Positions 55,478-63,979 of a stretch of 64,000 nt of DNA are shown here, one piece after another. Position 1 is the first letter of the stretch. Each line of letters starts with the position of its first letter. The stretch spans positions 124,001-188,000 of the forward strand of contig CAJTGE010000002.1 of assembly GCA_910575795.1 (NCBI GenBank), written 5' to 3'. Origin of the DNA: Clostridiaceae bacterium. Its GTDB lineage: Bacteria; Bacillota; Clostridia; Lachnospirales; Lachnospiraceae. The notes beneath the pieces are model-generated. The model had not been told where the DNA came from, did no database searches, and worked only from the letters and a program-made list of their open reading frames with translations. The position numbers were made by a program, and so were the translations under genes.

Positions 55478-56977
55478 ATGCTTGATGGACTTAATAATCT
55501 GGTCGGTATCCTGAACGGTCCTATCTGGGGCGTTGGAATGCTGGTACTGATTTTCGGCAGCGGCCTGTTTTTTACAATACGTTTAGGCTTTTTCCAGTTC
55601 GTGCATTTTAAGGATATGTGGAGCCGTATTATTGACAAGAGCAATTCCGAATCCGGTATTTCCTCATTCGCATCTTTCTGTACCACCATGGCCATGCGTG
55701 TGGGCACCGGTAACGTTGCAGGCGTTGCGGTTGCTCTTTACATGGGCGGCCCGGGCGCTCTGTTCTGGATGATTTTAGCCGGTATGACGAACTCGGCGGT
55801 GTGCTTTACAGAGTGTACGCTGGCTGTTCTTTATAAGACAAAGATAGACGGCCAGTACCGCGGCGGCGGCGCTTACTGTGCGGAGAGAGGTCTTGGATGG
55901 AAAGCCTACGGCGCGTTTTTCGCGGCTTTCTTCGGTATCGGCGTGGCCTGCTTTATGCCGGCGGCGGCGACCTACACGATCTGCGACGGCTTTAAGAACG
56001 CGATCGGTATCCCGATGTGGATTTCCGCTCTCGTTGTAGCCCTTATCATGGCAGTTGTAGTTATCGGCGGCGTTAAGAGAATCAGCGCGGTTGCGTCCCT
56101 GATCGTTCCGCCTATGGTAACGATTTATCTGATTGTAACGGTTATTATTTTACTGATGAATATCGGCCAGCTTCCTTCCCTGCTCGGCACGATTGTAAAG
56201 TGCGCGTTTGGAAGCACGGAAGCGCTTTTAGGCGGCGGCGTCGGCATCGCGATCCAGCAGGGTGTTAAGAGAGGCACCTTCTCGTCCGCATCCGGTATGG
56301 GCGAGTCCTCCCCGACCGCGGCAGCGGCAGAGACGAGCCACCCGGTGAAACAGGGTATGGCAAACGCGGCCGGCGTATGGCTGGATACGGTTATTGTCTG
56401 TACCGCATCCGGTCTGATGATGCTTCTTACCGGCTGCTACAACACACAGTTCGGTTATGTTGGAACCGGCGCTCCGGAGCTGGCAGATCTGGCGGCGTCA
56501 GGGACAAACGGCGTTATCTTCGTTCAGCTTGGCTGCCGTACCGTGCTTGGCGGTATCGCTCCTCTGTTCATCGCTGTGATGCTCGCGCTGTTCTCCTTTA
56601 CCTGTCTGATCAGCTATTACTATGAGGCTGAGACAGCGACCCTGTATCTGTTCCAGGGCAAGGATAAGGAGAAGACCCGTAAGACGGTTATCCGCATCAT
56701 GCAGATTGCCATGCCGATCCTGATCTTTATCTGGGGCAATATTGACTCCGGCCTTGCATGGAACTTATCAGACCTTGCGCTGGGCGGCTCGACCTGGATC
56801 AACATGCTGATCGTGCTTGCGCTGTCTCCGAAGGCTTTTGCCCTCTACAAGGACTATGAGGAGCAGATGAAGGCCAAGAAGGATCCGTACTACAACCCGG
56901 ATAAGTTATCCTGGAAGGGTGTGGATGTGGAGATGTGGAAGGAAATCAACAAGGATCGCATCGCGGCTGATAAATAA
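55478..56977 (+). CDS. Sodium:alanine (AGCS) symporter
   Basis: A 499-residue carrier. ATG 55478 is preferred because GGGGGA precedes it by ~13 bases and family members start MLDGLNNLVGILNGPIWG. Signature segments: MRVGTGNVAGVAVALYMGGPGALFWM, GGGAYCAERGLG, and GESSPTAAAAETSHPVKQGM. About 11 helices. It imports alanine or glycine with Na+. Stand-alone gene with its own promoter and terminator. Confidence 0.95.
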   Translation: MLDGLNNLVGILNGPIWGVGMLVLIFGSGLFFTIRLGFFQFVHFKDMWSRIIDKSNSESGISSFASFCTTMAMRVGTGNVAGVAVALYMGGPGALFWMILAGMTNSAVCFTECTLAVLYKTKIDGQYRGGGAYCAERGLGWKAYGAFFAAFFGIGVACFMPAAATYTICDGFKNAIGIPMWISALVVALIMAVVVIGGVKRISAVASLIVPPMVTIYLIVTVIILLMNIGQLPSLLGTIVKCAFGSTEALLGGGVGIAIQQGVKRGTFSSASGMGESSPTAAAAETSHPVKQGMANAAGVWLDTVIVCTASGLMMLLTGCYNTQFGYVGTGAPELADLAASGTNGVIFVQLGCRTVLGGIAPLFIAVMLALFSFTCLISYYYEAETATLYLFQGKDKEKTRKTVIRIMQIAMPILIFIWGNIDSGLAWNLSDLALGGSTWINMLIVLALSPKAFALYKDYEEQMKAKKDPYYNPDKLSWKGVDVEMWKEINKDRIAADK

Positions 56978-57034
56978 GCGGGCGGTTTACGATAATGCTG
57001 ATGAAGTTTGTTTACATAAAGTGATTTTATGAGA

Positions 57035-57069
57035 AAGAGGGTGTTCCCGGGGCGGGAGCGCCCTCTTTT
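57035..57069 (+). terminator. Terminator after the AGCS gene
   Basis: AGAGGG-TG-TTCCCG / CGGGAGC-G-CCCTCTTTT stem-loop with a T-run, 57 bases after the stop. Confidence 0.8.
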
Positions 57070-57271
57070 GATGCACAGGCCCGCAAAGGGGGAGTTTGCT
57101 GACAAAGCAGCATGCGGGCTGCGCGGCGGGTAGGGGAAGAACTTTTCCAATCCCCTGCTTGATGCCAGTTTCGGCTGAACAGCTTGCATATGGGAGGGGT
57201 GTACCCCTGTTTTTCGGTGAAAGCTTACCGAAACAGCCCCTGCAGAGGGCCGGAAGCGCCGGACAGCCTGC

Positions 57272-57367
57272 TTATATGCGTTTCTCCAGCCAGGCCACTG
57301 CCTGATAGAGCAGGGCGGATACGATGCAGAGGATAACGATGCTCATGACCACCATATCCATTTTGAA
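57272..57367 (-). pseudogene. ABC permease (SsuC type), severed C-terminal end
   Basis: Minus strand codons read FKMDMVVMSIVILCIVSALL, then YQAVAWLEKRI and stop (TAA at 57274-57272): the last transmembrane helix and tail of a binding-protein-dependent permease of the SsuC type. Directly before it the sequence changes to that of the mobile element (core TT at 57366-57367). It is the missing end of the gene at 62184-62876. In its present place it has no start. Confidence 0.88.
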
Positions 57368-57412
57368 GAGGCGTGGGTACGGAGTGACACGATTGCGTAT
57401 CGGTTTCCGTAT

Positions 57413-57958
57413 TTAGACAACCGTCTCCACAAGGGTCTTTTTATTTAGTTTGAGCACCTTCACTCCAGGTTCTTTCTTTTTATTGAAATTAAAGCTGATC
57501 ATATATCCCTTTTCCTGGCGGAAATAGTTCAGATAGTCTGTGAGCTGTTCTTCTCCTCTTTCGTTATATTCATTCCCATGTCATATTCTCTGTCTGCTGT
57601 CACTTCTTCTAAAACGGATATCTCTTGGCTCAGTGTGTCTGCACAGCTTTTTCCATCTTTTATACATTGTACAAAATATCCGGCAAATGCAGTTGCAAAC
57701 TGATGTTCACTTTCAAAGCTGGACGTACTGAGCAGTTGAAAATCCATGGAAATCACAAAATAATTCTCATTAAGATATTGGGCCAGAGCTTTCAGCGCCG
57801 TGGCCTTCCCATATTGCCTGCCCCGGTTTATGACGAAATATTTTCCCTGGTTCACAACCCCCGTTTTGATCCTGCTCAATCTGTCATCAAGTTTTACCAT
57901 ATAATGAATGGAAGGGTTGCATGTTGCATACGTCTTCTGTATTGAAATAACGAGCCAT
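57413..57958 (-). pseudogene. AAA-ATPase-like/PDDEXK_9 gene, internally deleted and frameshifted
   Basis: Three parts of one family are visible on the minus strand. From ATG 57958 the start reads MARYFNTEDVCNMQP; a 7-bp tandem duplication (GTTGCAT x2, 57916-57929) then shifts the frame. The next frame gives PSIHYMVKLDDRLSRIK and the Walker A-like region NRGRQYGKATALKALAQYL to about 57590. Then, in another frame, GEEQLTDYLNYFRQEKGYMI and NFNKKKEPGVKVLKLNKK run to the TAA at 57413, the usual C-terminus. The ~300-residue middle is missing. Confidence 0.8.
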
Positions 57959-57983
57959 ACTGCTTTCATTCTTCTTTTATATC

Positions 57984-58040
57984 ATGTACTCCCGGAGTCT
58001 CTCCGCATCTGCCTTTGCGGCTGATTTTCCGAGCGTACAT
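57984..58040. repeat. Short family A derivative inside the element
   Basis: Ends ATGTACTCCCGGAGTCTC and GAGCGTACAT, with an inner CCGCAT/GCGG hairpin; a shrunken, decayed member of family A just upstream of the AAA pseudogene. Confidence 0.55.
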
Positions 58041-58121
58041 TATCCTTTGGCAGCCGTCCGCTTTCGTTATACTGCTCTCCCCATATTTTGTAAAGGAAAC
58101 AAAATCCGGGCAGGCAGATCT

Positions 58122-60032
58122 CTATAATCCGCCGGCCCGGATACTTTCCTCTTTATCAGGAAGCTCCCTTAAAATCTCCCATGTCCCGCGCCCTCCCCGA
58201 CCGTTAAACCGGATGTATCCCCCGGTTGTCAATTCCTTCATACGATTCCTCACCATATATGCGGATCGCCCCATCTGCTCTGCCAGTTTTCCCGCAGTCA
58301 TGGAAGGCGCGTTTCTCAGCAATTCCATGATTCTTCTGCGGTCTAAATATCGTCCTCTCACAGTTTCCGGGGCAAAAGGATAATTAAACCACAGGGTAAA
58401 ATCTCCGGGCATCCATTCCCCCGTATATCCTGTAAGTTCTCCGGCATCCGTGGAAAGTTTCTTCATCCTCAGGGGGTCAAAGCATAGTTCAAGCTGCCAT
58501 TCATGGACGCGGATCTCACGGATGTCCTCAAGCATTGCGGCGGCGGCCGCTTTCTCGAATCCCCCGTTTTCCAGCCGGTTCTGAATCGCTTCTATCCTGT
58601 GTTCCGGGCTGCGGCTTTGCCATTCAAGCTGCTTTAAGTTATCTTTCTGCGCCTGAAGCCCGGCGAGCTCCTTTTCTAATGCGCCATTCTTTTTCCGGTA
58701 ATCCCTGTCGGAGATCACACCGTTCAGAAGCTTTGTCAGAAGAACATCCTTCTGCGCCTCCAGGCGTTTTTCTTCTTTTTTAACTTTCCCGTATGCCTGC
58801 CGGGCAGGTATACCGCCAAGTATGTCCCTGAGAATCCGCACAGTGTGTCCCGCAATCCGCTCTTTGTCCAGTCCTTTGACAGCACAGTAACCGCTGCTTA
58901 TCTGCCTCAGCAAATCCAATACTGTGTTTTCATTTAAGTGAATGTTGTCACATCCACTGGTAAAGCCCGGGGCCTCTTTTCGGATTTCGGCGCATCCGGC
59001 CGCATCGCTTCTTCCTTTTTCAAGATACGTGCTGCATTTCCATTCGATCACCGGATGCTCTCTGTCTGCATAACGATGTCTCCATGTGCGGTAATAGGGT
59101 TTCCCGCACTGGCAGCAGACGATTTTCCCGGACAAGGCATATTGGCCTGTGCGGCCGTCCTTTTGAAAAATTTCATGACGATGAAAATATGCCGCCCGAT
59201 CCGTCATGGCCTGGTTTGCCTGTGACCATAAATCCTCGTCTACAATGGCAGGCGCGGCCTTATTCATGTAAATCCATTGTTCTTTTGGGATCTTCACTGT
59301 TTTTTTCGTCTCAAAATCATAGTGACGCCGGTTCATAATCATGGTTCCTTTGTACAGGGGATTGCGGATGATCCTTGCCACACAGGCGGCTGTCAGGGGA
59401 TTTCCGGTTCTTTTTACATACCCCTGCTCTAAAAACATGCTGGAAATGGCGCGGCTTCCATATCCGGCGGCGCTGTATGCATATATTTTGCGGATGATCG
59501 CCGCCTCCTCTTCGATTACCTCCACAGAACCGTCCGCCCGCTTGAGAAAGCCAAATGTCCTGGAAGTCAGCATGGCCTTTCCGCCGTTTTTCTGGCGGCT
59601 GCGGTGGGCGTTGTTTATTTTCTTACTCAGTTCCCGGCTGTACTCTTCTGCCAAAATTGCTTTGATTCCGGTAATCAGGGCGTCATCTGTTGTATAAAAT
59701 TTCTGCTCTATGTACATGAACAGACGTTTTTCATGGCTCAACATCCGGTCAAGAAAGAGATACCAGTCTTTTACATTGCGCATTAAGCGATCCTGGCTTT
59801 TGATGACAATGATATCAAATTTATCAGACAGCAGATCCTCAAACAGCCGGTTATATTCGTCCCGTCCTCTTGTTGTTGTGCCGCTTTTGAGTTCCACATA
59901 CCGGTCAGACAACACCCACCCCTGCTCTCTGACACAGTTCTCGCTTTCCGCAACCTGCTTGCGCAGCGCGTCGGTCTGGCTTTCTTCTTCTGTGCTGCAG
60001 CGGCAATAGATGACAGCGCGGGGCAATGCCAA
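58122..60032 (-). CDS. Large serine recombinase
   Basis: A 636-residue site-specific recombinase (TTG start at 60032, RBS AAGGAGG). Resolvase domain ~1-150 with nucleophile Ser13 in IYCRCSTEE and catalytic arginines in KSQDRLMRN; recombinase domain ~160-270; zinc ribbon CCQCGKPYYRTW and distal Cys pairs (~300-350); coiled coil ~410-470; and an unusual C-terminal winged-helix-like extension (~560-625, RRIMELLRNAPSMTAGKLAEQMGRSAY). It catalyses integration and, with a directionality factor, excision. It appears intact. Confidence 0.93.
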   Translation of the reverse strand: MALPRAVIYCRCSTEEESQTDALRKQVAESENCVREQGWVLSDRYVELKSGTTTRGRDEYNRLFEDLLSDKFDIIVIKSQDRLMRNVKDWYLFLDRMLSHEKRLFMYIEQKFYTTDDALITGIKAILAEEYSRELSKKINNAHRSRQKNGGKAMLTSRTFGFLKRADGSVEVIEEEAAIIRKIYAYSAAGYGSRAISSMFLEQGYVKRTGNPLTAACVARIIRNPLYKGTMIMNRRHYDFETKKTVKIPKEQWIYMNKAAPAIVDEDLWSQANQAMTDRAAYFHRHEIFQKDGRTGQYALSGKIVCCQCGKPYYRTWRHRYADREHPVIEWKCSTYLEKGRSDAAGCAEIRKEAPGFTSGCDNIHLNENTVLDLLRQISSGYCAVKGLDKERIAGHTVRILRDILGGIPARQAYGKVKKEEKRLEAQKDVLLTKLLNGVISDRDYRKKNGALEKELAGLQAQKDNLKQLEWQSRSPEHRIEAIQNRLENGGFEKAAAAAMLEDIREIRVHEWQLELCFDPLRMKKLSTDAGELTGYTGEWMPGDFTLWFNYPFAPETVRGRYLDRRRIMELLRNAPSMTAGKLAEQMGRSAYMVRNRMKELTTGGYIRFNGRGGRGTWEILRELPDKEESIRAGGL

Positions 60033-60197
60033 TCAATCTCCCTCCTTTAAAAGCGCAAGGAAGCGGACCTGCTCTTCGGGCGTTATCCATTTTTCGCTGG
60101 CAAGCAGCCGGGCAATCTGGCTTAAGACGGCTTTTTCATCCCGGGTGAATATTATATGGGATGTTTCTTTTTCCGGTTTGATGCGTATATGATCCAT
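60033..60197 (-). CDS. Small protein (54 aa) coupled to the recombinase
   Basis: ATG 60197 to TGA 60033, encoding MDHIRIKPEKETSHIIFTRD, then EKAVLSQIARLLASEKWITP and EEQVRFLALLKEGD. The stop is directly followed by the TTG start of the recombinase (TGATTG), and the recombinase RBS lies inside this gene, so translation is coupled. Mostly helical and charged. Small proteins beside serine recombinases can be directionality factors; that is a guess here. Confidence 0.75.
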   Translation of the reverse strand: MDHIRIKPEKETSHIIFTRDEKAVLSQIARLLASEKWITPEEQVRFLALLKEGD

Positions 60198-60343
60198 GCT
60201 CTGCGAACCCGTTTTTTATAAGAATATGGGCGGCGGCCTGTCTGCTTGCGCGATTTTTTATTTTCTTTTTCATCCTCCTAATTTTTGTTATTCTATCAAA
60301 GTTTGGGAAATTAAGCCGATATATCTTAATAAGAACACGTTTT

Positions 60344-60510
60344 CCAGTACAGCATTGCTTTAGTTTACGAGTAAAAAACGCCTGATATTTGTGTCATCTG
60401 TGCGTCTGCGAAGGGACGGCGTAGTGGGGTTTACGGCCAGCTTCTCAGGCGTACAGAGGGCGTGGATAGCGAGTGCTGTTTGCCCGCAAACTAATGCAAT
60501 GCTGTACTGG
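60344..60510. repeat. Fold-back repeat, family F, between divergent genes
   Basis: Inverted 26-bp ends (CCAGTACAGCATTGC-x-TTAGTTT-x-CG, two mismatches) at 60344-60369 and 60485-60510. An inner CGCCTGA/TCAGGCG pair lies within the ~115-base middle. It fills half of the 333-base gap (60198-60530) between the recombinase pair and the 506-aa gene and ends 21 bases before that gene's start, so it sits where promoters should be. Confidence 0.75.
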
Positions 60511-60530
60511 CACAGGGAAGGAAAAAAGGT

Positions 60531-62051
60531 ATGTCAAAGATAAAAGCGGACCGTACAGCTTCGGATGTATCTGCCAGAGCGGATAAAGAATTTCTGCTTG
60601 CCAGGCAGCAGGCGGAAATAAAGAGCGGTGAGGCGCTGCTTCGGGAGATTTCCCGCACAGAGATGGAACAGCATGATAAAGCGCAGTCATCCGATAAAGA
60701 TGAAGATCAGGAGGATCCGAAGGACACGGCCGAGATTTCCGAAGCGCGCAGGTGGACGCCCCCGGACGGGGCAGATTTTGTGCGCGGGGTTCTCCGGTGG
60801 ATACTGGAGATGGAGGAAGCCTGGGATATTCTCCTGGGATGGAAGCCGGATCCCGGCCTTGATCTTCCGGCGCAGCTTCAGCAACTGTCAAAACTGTATC
60901 TCACGCTTCTGGAAGCCGCTTTAAAATATGCGGAAGGGGAAAATCTGACAGAGCAGTTGGAACGTCTCGACGGCATGATGGCTCAGAAATTGGATTTGGT
61001 GATGGAGATAAAGCTTAGGCAGCTCATTTCCCTTTTAGAAAATACCGGGCAGGCGGGAACCCTGGACAGCGTCCGCTCCGGCCTTTACAGGCAGACCGCC
61101 GGACGGACGCTGTCCCCGCAGGCGGCGCACACGCTGTTTGTTCAGGGAAGGCAGTCGGGCGGAAGAAACGCCGGGCGTTCTGGCGCGGCCGCCTCTTTTC
61201 GCGGGGAAGGCATGGTTTACCAGTCGTCCGGGAAAGTAAATACCCGGTTTCAGCAGACGTATCGTACACAGCAAAATTCGTGGAAAGAGCAGATCCGGCA
61301 GAGAAATGAAACCATCAGCAATGCCAGGAACGGTATTGCTGAAAACACTCTTCAACGGGGCGGATGCTCTTTTTGCTCCGGCAGAGAGCTGGAGAGGGCA
61401 AACCGGTTTGCCGAACATATAGATTTAAACGGTAATCTGCTCAAAAATCCCGGCATCAGCGCCAGAAACGAAGAGGTAACGGGACTGCTGGCCGCGGTGA
61501 TGTCCATCAAGGGACAGGTTTACGCCGCGAAAAGCCGGGAGAGCGCGTCGATTGGCTTTCCCCTTCAGCGCGCCATTGAAAAAATCATAGATCCGTACCT
61601 GAACCGGAAGGGGGCCTTGAACGTATATTACCACATCTTAACCGCGTACAGGCAGACACAGGATCCGCAGAAGGCCATTGAGGACGGGCGGGAGTATGCC
61701 TTCCGGCGGTTTCAGGAAAAACAGAAGGATCCCGCAAACCAGAGCTCCCCTCACTATTCCAGGGAGTCCGGTTTTTTCCGGACCCTGTTGAAGGGCTTAA
61801 GCCCGGAACGGGAGCTGGCCGCGGGGATGGCTATTCTGCAAAAGGACTGGCAAAATTTTCTGTTCGTCATCGGAAACAGACCGGGCGCTTCTTATTTACC
61901 GGGAATGGAAATCCGCAGTCCCTGGGGCGTCCTGGCCGATACGGCGGCATATCGGCCAGGCGGCGGCGGAAAGGCCGGGAAGCTCTTACTGGGAGCTGCT
62001 GTGCTCGTCCTTATGGCCGTTCTGGCTGTCATAGGTTTTAGGTTTATGTGA
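60531..62051 (+). CDS. Unknown tail-anchored protein, 506 aa
   Basis: ATG 60531 with RBS GGAAGG. Residues 1-80 are highly charged and probably disordered; ~82-170 is helical with LRWILEMEEAWDILLGWKPDPG; 200-260 is Gly/Arg/Gln-rich; C279 and C282 form a lone CxxC (GGCSFCSG); 315-400 is helical (ITGLLAAV..., GALNVYYHILTAYRQTQDPQKAIEDG); and a single transmembrane helix at the very C-terminus (~484-505) leaves almost nothing outside. So a tail-anchored, cytoplasm-facing protein. I recognise no family. It is the main cargo of the element and transcribed away from the recombinase. Confidence 0.7.
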   Translation: MSKIKADRTASDVSARADKEFLLARQQAEIKSGEALLREISRTEMEQHDKAQSSDKDEDQEDPKDTAEISEARRWTPPDGADFVRGVLRWILEMEEAWDILLGWKPDPGLDLPAQLQQLSKLYLTLLEAALKYAEGENLTEQLERLDGMMAQKLDLVMEIKLRQLISLLENTGQAGTLDSVRSGLYRQTAGRTLSPQAAHTLFVQGRQSGGRNAGRSGAAASFRGEGMVYQSSGKVNTRFQQTYRTQQNSWKEQIRQRNETISNARNGIAENTLQRGGCSFCSGRELERANRFAEHIDLNGNLLKNPGISARNEEVTGLLAAVMSIKGQVYAAKSRESASIGFPLQRAIEKIIDPYLNRKGALNVYYHILTAYRQTQDPQKAIEDGREYAFRRFQEKQKDPANQSSPHYSRESGFFRTLLKGLSPERELAAGMAILQKDWQNFLFVIGNRPGASYLPGMEIRSPWGVLADTAAYRPGGGGKAGKLLLGAAVLVLMAVLAVIGFRFM

Positions 62052-62067
62052 GTAGCTGTCAGGAAAT

Positions 62068-62115
62068 AACCTGTAATATGGCCTGTCCTTTCCGCGGCAG
62101 CATGGTTTACAGGTT
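62068..62115 (+). terminator. Inverted repeat after the 506-aa gene
   Basis: AACCTGTAA ... TTACAGGTT with 30 bases between, followed by CTTTCCC, 17 bases after the stop and inside the element end. Possible terminator. Confidence 0.45.
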
Positions 62116-62183
62116 CTTTCCCAACAATTCCCGGGGATACTGAACACGGTTGTTTTTCCTATCAGAAGGCGCTCACAGCGAAA

Positions 62184-62876
62184 TACCTGCGATCCGTAGA
62201 TGATCAGGTATCCCAGCCCGGAGCGGGCCGCCAGGAATTCTCCGATGATCACGCCCACCAGGCAGAGGCCGATGTTGACCTTCATGTTGCTGATGATGAG
62301 CGGGATCGAGCCGGGAAGCAGTACCTTAAAAAGCACGTCACGCCGTTTCCCGCCCAGTGAATAGATGAGCTTGATCTGTTCCGGATCTGTGCCGCAAAAT
62401 CCGTTGTGCAGGGTCATGACCGCGCCGAATACGGCGACAGATACGGCTGCCACGATGATGGTTTTGACATTGTTGCCCAGCCAGACGATGAGGATAGGGG
62501 CCAGGGCCGATTTGGGCAGGCTGTTGAGCATGACCAGATACGGCTCCAGAATGTCGGAAAGCGTGCGGCTGGACCAGAGAAGGAGGGCCCCCGCGAGGCC
62601 CGCGGCGATGACCAGAAAAAAGCTCGCGAGCGTTTCCAGGATCGTCACGCCTGTGTGAAGGAAAATGCTCCCGTCCCTGGCCATGCTGATAAAGCAGAGG
62701 GCTGTGCGCGACGGCGAGCTGAATATAAAATCATTGATGAGTCCCAGTCTGGCCCCCAGCTCCCAGAGGGCCAGGAGCAGGGCGAGAAGCAGGATACGGC
62801 AGGCTGTGACCAGCCTGCGCCGCCTGTTCTGCCTGGCAACGTATTCCTGCTGGGCCAGGGTTTCATGTAATCCCAT
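62184..62876 (-). pseudogene. ABC permease (SsuC type), severed N-terminal part
   Basis: From ATG 62876 the frame has the N-terminal helix (ILLLALLLALWELGARLGL), the permease core and the EAA-type loop (IYSLGGKRRDVLFKVLLPGSIPLI), through GVIIGEFLAARSGLGYLIIYGSQV, then enters the mobile element at 62183. Element-encoded residues extend it to a stop at 61986, overlapping the end of the 506-aa gene on the other strand. The true end is at 57272-57367. Such permeases move sulfonates, nitrate or thiamine precursors. Start overlaps the ATPase stop by 14 bases. Confidence 0.9.
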
Positions 62877-63660
62877 GCGATACCTCCGTTGATTTATTCT
62901 GTAATATGGTCCATACTTCATTAAAGCAGGAAGAAAAGACGGGGTCATTGCGCCGCTTTAAAGGCGTCATGTCTGGATCCGGAAATGGAGTTTTAAGTAT
63001 AGCCTTGATCCGGGCCGGCCTGTCTGACAGAATCATGATCCGATCCGCCACGCTGACGGCCTCTGACAGATCGTGCGTGATGAGGACAGCCGTTTTGTGC
63101 TGTTTGCGGATGATGGCGCTGATATCATCACAGACAGAGAGGCGGGTCTGGTAGTCCAGGGCGGAAAAAGGTTCATCCAAAAGAAGGATATCCGGTTCCA
63201 GGGCCAGTGTCCGGATCAGCGCTGCCCTCTGGCGCATGCCGCCCGAGAGCTCGGAGGGGCGCGCGTTCATAAAATGGGCCAGGCCATAGTCGGCCATCAT
63301 CTCTTTCAGCCGTTTTTGATGGGCTTCGTCGTTTTTTTTGCGGATTTCCAGGCCGAGCGAGGCGTTGGCCAGGATGGTTCTCCATTCAAACAGGTGATCC
63401 CTCTGGAGCATGTAGCCGATCTCTTCGGCATGCCCTGTTTCCGGACGGCCGTCGATGCGGATTTCTCCGGAATCCGGAGGCAGGAGGCCGCAAAGGAGGG
63501 AGAGGAGCGTCGATTTGCCGCAGCCGGAAGGCCCGACGATGGCAAGAAATTCTCCTGTATTTACTGAAAAGGATATATTGTAAAGCGCCTGTGTCTCCCC
63601 TTCCATGGTGTGATAGGAATAACACAGGCCGGAAACCTCCAGTTTTGGTATCATGTTCAC
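62863..63660 (-). CDS. ABC transporter ATPase (SsuB/TauB/NrtD type)
   Basis: A 265-residue ATPase: Walker A AIVGPSGCGKSTLLSLL, Q-loop YMLQRDHLFEWRT, signature LSGGMRQRAALIRTLA, Walker B DILLLDEPFSALD, switch VLITHDLSEAV. This subtype energises import of sulfonates, nitrate, aromatic or thiamine-precursor compounds. It seems intact, but its only adjacent permease gene is split, and no binding-protein gene is in view. Confidence 0.93.
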   Translation of the reverse strand: MNMIPKLEVSGLCYSYHTMEGETQALYNISFSVNTGEFLAIVGPSGCGKSTLLSLLCGLLPPDSGEIRIDGRPETGHAEEIGYMLQRDHLFEWRTILANASLGLEIRKKNDEAHQKRLKEMMADYGLAHFMNARPSELSGGMRQRAALIRTLALEPDILLLDEPFSALDYQTRLSVCDDISAIIRKQHKTAVLITHDLSEAVSVADRIMILSDRPARIKAILKTPFPDPDMTPLKRRNDPVFSSCFNEVWTILQNKSTEVSHGIT

Positions 63661-63743
63661 CTCATAAAATAGGGGCTTTAGTTTAGGATATGCGTGATCG
63701 GCGGGCTGTGAATCGTATTTCAGAGGAATTGGAGGCGTTTTTT

Positions 63744-63979
63744 GTTACTGTTCACACACAATGTCAGTTAGGAACTGTTAAGAAATAACTTTTCAATAGT
63801 GCGCAGGATTTTTCTTCGAGAGTGCTGCTCAAAAATCAGGCGCATAGTGGGCTATGTAACTGATTTTTGAGCAGCACTATCGGAGAAAAAGACAAGCAAT
63901 ATGAAAAGTTATTTCTTGACAGTTCCTTAGTTAAGTGAAATGTCCGCTTAACTAACTGACATTGTGTGTGAACAGTAAC
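63744..63979 (+). repeat. MITE-like repeat, family E, copy 2, with nested family C
   Basis: Perfect 28-bp ends beginning GTTACTGTTCACAC on the left and closing GTGTGAACAGTAAC on the right. Both sides carry the direct repeat CGTTTTTT (63736-63743, 63980-63987), an 8-bp target duplication. A family C copy is inserted inside (63771-63926). Without it the element would be ~77 bp, much shorter than the family E copy at 36042. The stretch 63661-64000 holds nothing else. Confidence 0.92.
63771..63926 (-). repeat. MITE-like fold-back repeat, family C, copy 2, nested in family E
   Basis: A 156-bp element, inverted relative to 18009-18164 and of the same length, with ends GGAACTGT / ACAGTTCC and centre ACATAGCCCACTATGCGC (read on the minus strand). 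Flanked by TTA on both sides (63768-63770, 63927-63929), a 3-bp target duplication. Confidence 0.92.

Larger units (their letters stand above)
57366..62183. mobile_element. 4.8-kb serine-recombinase element inserted in an ABC permease gene
   Basis: The element lies between a core TT (minus strand) at 57366-57367 and one at 62182-62183. Minus-strand junctions are GCAGGTA-TT-TCGCTGTG on the start side and CACGCCTC-TT-CAAAATGG on the far side. Fusing the host halves gives GCAGGTATTCAAAATGG and one 789-bp (262 aa) permease frame. The 2-bp core with no longer homology is what large serine recombinases leave. Cargo: AAA-ATPase pseudogene, recombinase, 54-aa protein, 506-aa protein. Confidence 0.88.

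Noticed and set aside
61986..62183. The last ~66 codons of the minus-strand permease frame
   Set aside because: These residues are encoded by the mobile element and are not permease-like (Cys/Lys/Tyr/Ser-rich tail); the real C-terminus lies at 57272-57365.
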